A stretch of DNA of 64,000 bases from NCBI GenBank assembly GCA_009929855.1, contig RZZN01000010.1, positions 22,197 through 86,196 on the forward strand, read 5' to 3'. The notes under the pieces are model-generated. The model was not told the origin of the DNA, ran no database searches, and was given only the letters and a program-made list of their open reading frames with translations. Below, piece after piece: positions 58,268 through 64,000 of the stretch (its first letter is position 1; each line of letters starts with the position of its first letter). This DNA comes from Gammaproteobacteria bacterium (lineage in GTDB: Bacteria; Pseudomonadota; Gammaproteobacteria; Chromatiales; Chromatiaceae). The position numbers and the translations under genes are program-made.

Positions 58268-58560
58268 TCATGTCGGTGTTTCGAGCCCGCCGACGACGCT
58301 TTCAATCATGCTGTTGAACGCACTCTCGACCTTGGCCTTGAAGTCGGCCTCGATCTGGTAGACATCGGCGCATTCGGCGAAGGCCCAGCGGCCGTGCGTG
58401 CCAAGGTTGTTCACGCCAGGCACCCAGTAGACCTCCATGGTGGTCTTCTTCTCCTTGGCGTCCTCGCCGCGATACCCCTTGATCTCGACCGTGAGGTTCA
58501 GCAGATCCTCCTCGCCGTGGCCGTCGTCGATCTGCGTAAGCGTCCGGAGAAATACATCTA
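58268..58560 (-). pseudogene. C-terminal fragment of a type III-like restriction subunit
   Basis: The frame ending at 58268 reads IDDGHGEEDLLNLTVEIKGY, then KEKKTTMEVYWVPGVNNLG and GRWAFAECADVYQIEADF. This is the C-terminal PD-(D/E)xK nuclease end of Res-type helicase-nucleases, with VEIKGYR as the ExK motif. The helicase body is absent; instead the sequence joins IS4-type transposase text in another frame at about 58558. Same strand and neighbourhood as the methyltransferase remnant, so it was probably part of one R-M system. Confidence 0.65.
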
Positions 58561-58880
58561 TCCCCCCCACTGCACGCTCGGCATGATGCGCCAGGCAATA
58601 ATCAGAAACAGCATGAGTGCGCGCTCGATGCGCTCGATGTGCCCCAGCTGCAAGCCCTCGACCCGGCAGCCCCCCTCGAGGGTCAAGAACAGCCGCTCGA
58701 TGTCCCAGCGCGCGCGGGACCAATCGATCAGCTCGGCAGCCTCATCCAGTGTCTGCACCCGGCGATTGGTCAACAGCCCCCAGACGAAAAGTGTTGCTCA
58801 ATGTGCATGCGCTGCGCATAGAGACACTCCAGCCGCTTCGCGTTGGTCATCGCAGCCACAACAAGCGCACGTCGAGCAAT
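58558..58880 (-). mobile_element. IS4-family transposase scraps
   Basis: From about 58797 to 58558 one frame reads LFVWGLLTNRRVQTLDEAA, then IDWSRARWDIERLFLTLEGG, RVEGLQLGHIERIERALML: the C-terminal catalytic region of an IS4-type transposase with its Y-x2-R-x3-E-like segment (S-R-A-R-W-D-I-E here). Further upstream another frame reads RLECLYAQRMHIEQHF, typical of a second IS4-type protein (Y...R...IE). Frames disagree and both ends are missing, so these are dead fragments. One abuts the Res fragment. Confidence 0.6.
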
Positions 58881-58930
58881 CGATCGTCCAATTGCGTTTC
58901 CAGCCAATCCTCTATCCGCTCCCGAGCCGG

Positions 58931-59362
58931 CTAGTCGCTCCCGAGTGAATAGTCGGTCTCGAACAGATCCTGCCAGGACAGGGTCGAGACACTGGACAAG
59001 CGCCCCATCTCAGCCTCCGCGTTGCGCTTGGCGATCACGAATGCCTTGTCCCAGAGGTCCTCGATGACGCGCTCGTTCAGGCTCGGTATCTCTTCACGGA
59101 TGTCGGCAATCTCGTCACGCGCGTCCGCGATGCTCGCAGCCCAGCTCAGCGACCTACGCTCGGGCTGTGTCCGCCATTTGATGATGTGGAGCATCAGGCG
59201 AGTCAGTTGGCTCTTGAGGGCGCGCTTTTCGGATCTTGACAAGGCGTCGATCAGCTCCTGGAGTCCGATGGCGGCCTCGTCCAGACGGCCCTCTTCCAGC
59301 TCGTGCTTGACGGCCACCGCGGTCTTGTACGGCGACTCATTGGACAGTGTCTGCCAGCTCAT
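58931..59362 (-). CDS. DUF29 family protein
   Basis: 143 residues from MSWQTLSNES. It matches DUF29 in layout: PYKTAVAVKHELEEGRLDEA, LIDALSRSEKRALKSQLTRL, MLHIIKWRTQPE, and a C-terminal helix ending LFETDYSLGSD. It is all-helical and soluble; function is unknown, and the family is common in cyanobacteria and purple bacteria. The open frame upstream of 59362 lacks support. Confidence 0.7.
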   Translation of the reverse strand: MSWQTLSNESPYKTAVAVKHELEEGRLDEAAIGLQELIDALSRSEKRALKSQLTRLMLHIIKWRTQPERRSLSWAASIADARDEIADIREEIPSLNERVIEDLWDKAFVIAKRNAEAEMGRLSSVSTLSWQDLFETDYSLGSD

Positions 59363-59535
59363 GTGTTGAATACTCGTGTCTGGTCGAAGCTGGGGCCCGC
59401 GCTGAACCCTTGGCGCGTCTTGCGTCGAGAATTGTGACTTGGCCCAATTGCACGGGTCAACACCGTCAGCTGCCGCGGAGCCCGAACGCTTCAATAACTG
59501 GTAATCCTATGATTTATTTGGGAAAAATGCCGTGC

Positions 59536-59555
59536 CGGCATGAAACCTCATGCCG
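59536..59555 (-). terminator. Hairpin with T-run after the helicase gene
   Basis: CGGCATGA and TCATGCCG pair perfectly (8 bp) around AACC. On the minus strand, downstream of the helicase stop at 59590, the hairpin is followed after seven bases by ATTTTT, so it may end that transcript. The stem-to-T gap is longer than in ideal intrinsic terminators. Confidence 0.45.
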
Positions 59556-59589
59556 ACCGCATGCCTGGCGGTTGCGGCAGAGGTGTGAT

Positions 59590-62500
59590 CTAGTGTCCGT
59601 CCTGTGCACCGCTCGTCATGTCCATGAGCGCAGACCAATCCACACCATGAAGCTCCTCCGCTGACGCGGCCAGATCGGGGATCGGGAAAAGCGGACTCCC
59701 AGGCGACCAGAGCTCGGTGCTATCTGGGTGCTGGTCGTAATAGTCGCTGTCGGTCGTCACCCGCACGGGCGCCGGCAGACCTGGCGCCAGGTAGGAGACA
59801 TCCTTGCTGCCCAAGGGTTTCGCCTCGATGCCGGGCGGCAGCAGTGAGGGATCTCGCAGGATCCGTCCCAGATCGGCCAAGCAATAGAGGGCTGCCGGAC
59901 GTGCCGGCTCATCCAGATCGGACTCGGCCATCTCATCGAGGTCGAATCCCCCCTGATCGGCGGCATCCACATCGGACTGGATACCGCTCACCAGATTGGC
60001 CCTGGCGCGGTCACGGTCCTGGGGCCGTCCGAGCGTCACCTCAGTGAGCGCCCTCGGCAGACGCGCGAGGATGGGCTGGAGTCGGCCCACGAAGGTCTGG
60101 AACAGGTCGATCCGGGTGCGCAGCGCTCGATAGACGTCCGCCTCCACCGTGTCGGCATAGTGCAAATTGACGATCCGGATCCGCGGGTGCTCCTGGCCGA
60201 GTCGATCGATGCGCCCGATGCGCTGCTCCACGCGCATGGGGTTCCAGGGCATGTCGTAGTTGATCAGCGCGCCGCAGAACTGGAAGTTCAGACCCTCCGC
60301 GGCGGCGTCGGTGCAGACCATGATCTCGGCCCGTCCGTCGCGAAAGCGTTGCTTGGTCGCATCGCGTGAGATGGTCTCCCAGGCTCCCGAGCTGGACAGG
60401 ATCTCGCCCCCGCGGCCAGAGAAGCAGATCACGCCCGGACCAAAGGCATCGGCGATGCGGATCCGCAGGGCGTCCATGGTATCCGTGTATTGGGTGAAGA
60501 CCATGACCTGGCGGTAGCCCTGCTCGCGCAGACCCCGCAGCTCTTCCAGCAGCACGTCCGCCTTGCTGTCCGGCGGCAACCGCTTGATGGCGGCCAGCAG
60601 GGCCTTGATGTCCAACAGCTCCTCGGCAGCGAGTGACTGTCGCTCAAGGTCGACGGCCTCGTCCGGGTCCATGACCTCCTCCGCCAGCTCGTCGTCGAGC
60701 AGGTCCTCCTCGGGGTGCTGGATGGGGGGTCCCATCAGGCTTGCCTGACCGTCGACCGCCGCAAGACGTCCCTCCAAGGTCCGCTCCAAGGCGAAGAAGC
60801 TGCTGGCCAGCCGGCGCCGGTAGATGGTCATGACGAAGCCGACGGCGGTGCGCTCCTCGGCGGCGATGTTGTTGTAGGTGCTCCCGATGTAGTCCTCGAC
60901 CTGCTCGTAGACACGACGCTCGGCAGCGGTCATCTCCACGAAACGGTCATCCACATCCCGGTCGGCGATCGGCGTCGCGAGCTTGCCGGCCTTCTGATAG
61001 CGGCGCAGCAGCTCGCGGGTATGACGTGAGATGAGACGACGCAGCGGCGTGTTGGCCTTCATCAGCCGGACGGCGGCCTGACGCTCGGCCGTCTCGAGCT
61101 GTTTCAGCGGGATCGACGCCTGATCGCGCAGCGCCCGCAGGATCTTGCGGACCTTGAGCCGGCTCATGTCAGGCAGCAGGCGGGCGGCCTCAGCGTCCGA
61201 CAGAGATCCATACACCCGCTCGGTGGCTCGGAACAGCTCGGCCATACGCCCCATCTGTCCATGTGACGGGCTGGGCCTGGCGACATCCGCGAAGAAGTCC
61301 AGGAACGCCTGGGTGTGCCACTCAGGCGGCAGACCCAAGAGGGCGAGCAGGTCCCAGATCTCCACCGGACTCACCTGCATGGGCGTAGCGGTCAGCAGCA
61401 CCAGGCCCTGAACACGGCTACGCAGTGCCTGCATCAGACGCAGGAGCTGATTCGGACGCTGGTCAGTCCCCAGACCACCCCCGGCCCGGCGGGCATGATG
61501 CGCCTCGTCCAGCACCAGCAGATCCCAGGGCTCTGCCTCGCTCACGAGCGCCTGCGCCCTGGCGCCGCGGCGCATGAGCTGGCTGGAGGCGAGCACGCAG
61601 GGCTCCTGGTGCCACTCGTTGGCACCGACGACGCGGTGTACCGCCCCCTGAAAGCCGGGCGACTGCAACCAGCTCAGACGCTGACCATCGTAGATCGGCC
61701 AATTGAGGTTGAGCTTCTCGCGCAGCTCGATCTGCCACTGGGTCAGCACTGCCTTGGGGGCAAGGACCAGGATGCGCTTGGCGCGACCAGATAGCCAGGC
61801 TTGGCGCAGCAGCATGCCGGCCTGGATGGTCTTGCCCAGACCCACCTCGTCCGCGATCAAGAGGCGCGGTGGCGACTGGTCGTAAAGACGCTGGAAGGCG
61901 CGCACCTGGTGCGGCCAGGGTGTCACCGTACTGGTGGCCTCGCCGATCCGCTCCCCGCCATTGGGCCAGCTCGGGGCATGTCGGATGAAGCCCCAGACCA
62001 GACGTCGCCGATCGAGAGCGGACTTGGGGAGTGACTCGGGCTTGCGGTGCTCGCTTGGCGTCTCCGCTGGCTGCTTGCTCCCCTGCTGGGCCTGCCTCAG
62101 TCGACCGGGCAGGTCATCCCTCGGCAGAAATTCCAACAGCGCTGCACGCACCGCGGTCGGCACATCCATCACGATGGCGCTCTTGGCCTGGTCCGCCCAG
62201 AGTCGCTGGAAGCTCTGCTCCTCGGCCTCCACGTGAGGGGTATCGCTGGTCCAGGTGGTGTAGACGTGGAAGCTCTCCCAATTCTGCTTCCAGCCGAATG
62301 CGGTCTCGTTGATGCTGCCGCTGAAGGCAAGCCGGTTGCCCTCGGCGTCCTCGATGATGCCGGCCTTCTCGTGAAAGATCCCCTGTCCGGCGATGGGCGT
62401 GCGCTTACTGTCACAGGGCACGGCCACCTTCACGTCCAAGTAATGGTTGGCCACCATCCAGGCGAGCAGCGCCAGCGCATCCACGGCCGCGCCGTCCTCG

Positions 62501-62817
62501 GTCGCGAGCGGTGTCACAAGCAGGGCCGCCGCGACTGTGTCGCGCAGATCCTCCCCCTGTTGAATGGCCGCGAGATCCTGATCAGTCAGGGTGCAGCCGA
62601 CGATGAGACGCATCCGACCCCGATTGCGCACCAGCCCCTCGATCCCACGGGCCGCCAGCGCCAAGGCATAGGCGGAGAAAAAACCGGTCGAGCGGTCATA
62701 ACGGACCGCGCATTGCAGCGCCGGGACATAGAAATCGGCGACCAGATCACCGGACTCGGGGGTGTATTTGCTCGCCCACGCTCTCGCGGTCAGGGTCGCG
62801 GGACTCGTTTCGGCCAT
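59590..62817 (-). CDS. PLD-like nuclease domain fused to SNF2 helicase
   Basis: 1075 residues from the ATG at 62817 (GGAG just upstream). The N-terminal domain carries one HKD motif, FHEKAGIIED (His149, Lys151), followed by AFSGSINET, as in phospholipase-D-type nucleases. The SNF2/RapA-like core has Walker A ADEVGLGKTIQ (322-332), DEAH (437-440), the motif III LLTATPMQ, motif V DAAAEGLNFQFC and motif VI QRIGRIDRLGQ. It looks intact. Such proteins accompany R-M and other anti-phage clusters; here the neighbouring methyltransferase and Res genes are only stubs. Confidence 0.85.
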   Translation of the reverse strand: MAETSPATLTARAWASKYTPESGDLVADFYVPALQCAVRYDRSTGFFSAYALALAARGIEGLVRNRGRMRLIVGCTLTDQDLAAIQQGEDLRDTVAAALLVTPLATEDGAAVDALALLAWMVANHYLDVKVAVPCDSKRTPIAGQGIFHEKAGIIEDAEGNRLAFSGSINETAFGWKQNWESFHVYTTWTSDTPHVEAEEQSFQRLWADQAKSAIVMDVPTAVRAALLEFLPRDDLPGRLRQAQQGSKQPAETPSEHRKPESLPKSALDRRRLVWGFIRHAPSWPNGGERIGEATSTVTPWPHQVRAFQRLYDQSPPRLLIADEVGLGKTIQAGMLLRQAWLSGRAKRILVLAPKAVLTQWQIELREKLNLNWPIYDGQRLSWLQSPGFQGAVHRVVGANEWHQEPCVLASSQLMRRGARAQALVSEAEPWDLLVLDEAHHARRAGGGLGTDQRPNQLLRLMQALRSRVQGLVLLTATPMQVSPVEIWDLLALLGLPPEWHTQAFLDFFADVARPSPSHGQMGRMAELFRATERVYGSLSDAEAARLLPDMSRLKVRKILRALRDQASIPLKQLETAERQAAVRLMKANTPLRRLISRHTRELLRRYQKAGKLATPIADRDVDDRFVEMTAAERRVYEQVEDYIGSTYNNIAAEERTAVGFVMTIYRRRLASSFFALERTLEGRLAAVDGQASLMGPPIQHPEEDLLDDELAEEVMDPDEAVDLERQSLAAEELLDIKALLAAIKRLPPDSKADVLLEELRGLREQGYRQVMVFTQYTDTMDALRIRIADAFGPGVICFSGRGGEILSSSGAWETISRDATKQRFRDGRAEIMVCTDAAAEGLNFQFCGALINYDMPWNPMRVEQRIGRIDRLGQEHPRIRIVNLHYADTVEADVYRALRTRIDLFQTFVGRLQPILARLPRALTEVTLGRPQDRDRARANLVSGIQSDVDAADQGGFDLDEMAESDLDEPARPAALYCLADLGRILRDPSLLPPGIEAKPLGSKDVSYLAPGLPAPVRVTTDSDYYDQHPDSTELWSPGSPLFPIPDLAASAEELHGVDWSALMDMTSGAQDGH

Positions 62818-62895
62818 CGGCTCCTTTGCCTTGATCTGTTGAGGTTGGTAGCGTCCGTTCCTCCGCCCGGCCTTGATCATCACTCCGCCAATCCC

Positions 62896-63001
62896 GTCAT
62901 TCCGGCAGGATGCCGGAATCCAGTGCCATGGATGGCAAGCCTCAGGATTGGCTCAACGGTTGACATCCTGGCACGGCGTCTCGGCATCCTGCCGGGACGA
63001 C
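62896..63001. repeat. REPIN/MITE-like inverted-repeat element
   Basis: Arms GTCATTCCGGCAGGATGCCG (62896-62915) and CGGCATCCTGCCGGGACGAC (62982-63001) are inverted copies matching at 18 of 20 positions, enclosing a 106-bp element. Each arm also has internal symmetry (TTCCGGC/GCCGGAA at left). This type of CCGGCAGGATGCCGG element is widespread in proteobacterial intergenic DNA. It lies between hicB and the start of the helicase gene. Confidence 0.65.
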
Positions 63002-63050
63002 GACTGGACGAGATCATGATCAAGACCCACGGATCAGTACCGTTGACCGC

Positions 63051-63272
63051 TCATGCAACGCGATAGATCACCGGCCGGTATAAGGGTGGAGGAATTGGCT
63101 TGCCGTTTTGCTTCGCGGATGCCAGCCAGCCATCTTTGGCTTTGAGCACTTCCGTCAAGGCTTCGTTCGGTGTTTCGGAAAAGGCTGAGCAGGCTTTAAG
63201 ATCTGGAATGTCAGCGATATAGCCCTGATCTTCCTCGCTATAGAAAATATTGATGTGGTAATCTTTCATCAT
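63051..63272 (-). CDS. hicB: HicB-family antitoxin
   Basis: 73 residues. The partial RNase H-like fold of HicB is recognisable: INIFYSEEDQGYIADIPDL, CSAFSETPNEALTEVLKA, then a short tail with KPIPPPLYRP. There is no C-terminal DNA-binding helix, so it is the short form. It overlaps the hicA stop by 4 bp (ATGA). It should neutralise the HicA toxin. Confidence 0.85.
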   Translation of the reverse strand: MMKDYHINIFYSEEDQGYIADIPDLKACSAFSETPNEALTEVLKAKDGWLASAKQNGKPIPPPLYRPVIYRVA

Positions 63273-63520
63273 GAGTCTCGAAGTTGAATATTGTGTATTT
63301 CGACCAATTCTAGCATCTGATTGATTTGGTATGGCTTCGCATTCCCTTTGAGCTCCTGTAGATTCAGCAGCTCCAGGATATCTGGATGCACGAAAATGTG
63401 ATAACTCCCATTGATCCTATCCAATCGGAACCCGAAGGCTTCAGCAACAGCTAAGGCTTCGCAAAACCGCACGTCTTTTGTATCCGAGAGTAGCTTTTGG
63501 AGAAGCTTTCGCTTTTTCAT
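63269..63520 (-). CDS. hicA: HicA-type mRNA interferase toxin
   Basis: 83 residues from the ATG at 63520. It has the double-stranded-RNA-binding-like HicA fold with the catalytic His in NGSYHIFVHPDI; the preceding AEAFGFRLDRI matches the usual helix-strand lead-in. It cleaves mRNA when HicB is lost. The open frame extends to a TTG at 63526. Base composition is lower in GC than the core genome. From 63527 to 63788 I see no gene. Confidence 0.8.
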   Translation of the reverse strand: MKKRKLLQKLLSDTKDVRFCEALAVAEAFGFRLDRINGSYHIFVHPDILELLNLQELKGNAKPYQINQMLELVEIHNIQLRDS

Positions 63521-63788
63521 GCCCAAGAACTTGGCCTATCTATCGCACGCTGTATCTTTGAAGCCGAAGGATCAAGGTGATCCGGCTAGCCCACTGCATG
63601 ACGCTTGAGATCCACTACAACGCCGTTCGCGCTGGGTCGGCTTGAGCGACTCCTTAAGCCAGCTTCATGTTCATAATTGAGCGTGGGTCTTTTTCCCTAT
63701 CGAACAAGGAATCGGTCCCTTTTTACTCTAACCACAGCTTGAGCGATAGCGAAGACCGAAGTTTGGCGTCGGCGCAAGTTTGGTTGTT

Positions 63789-64000
63789 TTAACCAATCTT
63801 CTCCTTTCCGGTTATCGCGTTAATGTAGATGAGGCCCTTGTTCTGTGCTGCTGTTATCTTCTTATCAATCATGTCCGAAAAGGTCTGCATTCCTTCCAAA
63901 ACCATAGTTAGTGCCTGAACGGAAACCGCTTTATTCATGCAGAACAATGGGTTAAAATATTTCTCGACTCCGAAGATCGCGAGCCTGCTCGGCGTCCTGA
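63789..64000 (-). CDS. C-terminal end of an unidentified gene, cut by window edge
   Basis: Reading leftwards from 64000, the last 70 codons stay open and end at TAA (63791-63789). The text includes FGVEKYFNPLFCMNKAVSV, LTMVLEGMQTFSDMIDKKI and GLIYINAITGKEKIG. Helical, Lys-rich, and clearly lower in GC than the chromosome core, like hicA. No family recognised. Confidence 0.45.
   Translation of the reverse strand, partial: RTPSRLAIFGVEKYFNPLFCMNKAVSVQALTMVLEGMQTFSDMIDKKITAAQNKGLIYINAITGKEKIG

Noticed and set aside
58268-58723. 151-residue gene covering the Res fragment
   Set aside because: Its first half is out-of-frame transposase sequence; only the C-terminal part is Res homologous, so it is a fragment rather than a gene.

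Overview
The window reads as a high-GC gammaproteobacterial chromosome. The gene order is the evidence. One minus-strand block runs rpsB-tsf-pyrH-frr-uppS-cdsA-dxr-rseP-bamA-skp-lpxD-fabZ-lpxA-lpxB-rnhB. A second runs rpoE-rseA-rseB-rseC-degP, then lepA-lepB-DUF4845-rnc-era-recO-pdxJ, with nadB divergent from rpoE. Protein sequence style suggests a Chromatiales-type (purple sulfur bacterium-like) host, but no photosynthesis or sulfur gene is present, so that is only an inference.

Layout. 1-6.0 kb: edge of a lipoprotein gene, a cysteine-rich lipoprotein, gltX, two conserved small genes and a three-gene NMT1/THI5-like ABC importer. 6.0-6.45 kb: palindromic repeats. 6.45-21.0 kb: the envelope/translation operon, which makes lipid A, CDP-diacylglycerol, isoprenoid carrier and the BAM/Skp/RseP envelope machinery. 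It starts from a promoter far upstream of rpsB. 21.4-30.2 kb: map-glnD, a secreted protein, a glyoxalase-fold protein, a 45-residue Cys-rich membrane protein behind a palindromic operator, fkpB-ispH and tsaD. 30.4-31.6 kb: wreckage of a napA-napB-napC nitrate reductase cluster. 31.7-41.6 kb: serS, an endonuclease III paralogue, a GlgC-like protein with altered catalytic residues, then pdxJ-recO-era-rnc-DUF4845-lepB and lepA. 42.1-44.5 kb: two extra genes, one a histidine-kinase-ATPase/acetyltransferase fusion, bounded by a 41/42-bp direct repeat and placed between lepA and degP. 44.5-50.7 kb: the sigma-E envelope-stress cluster and nadB.

50.7-64 kb is accessory. It holds a DUF2235 hydrolase plus a polytopic patatin whose catalytic Ser and Asp are separated by a membrane module, and a fatty-acid-hydroxylase/TVP38 pair. 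It then holds a graveyard of an R-M/defence island: shortened methyltransferase, restriction subunit and helicase, orphan antitoxins, and IS4-type transposase scraps. After that come a DUF29 protein, one apparently intact PLD-SNF2 helicase, a REPIN-like element, hicAB and an AT-richer partial gene at the edge.

Two themes recur. First, several decayed genes (napA/napB, the methyltransferase, the SF1 helicase) keep recognisable end segments while their middles are missing, implying decay by internal deletion. Second, short hairpin repeats sit just after gene 3' ends. No tRNA, rRNA or CRISPR array was seen. All homology calls come from recognising motifs by eye; no database search was run.
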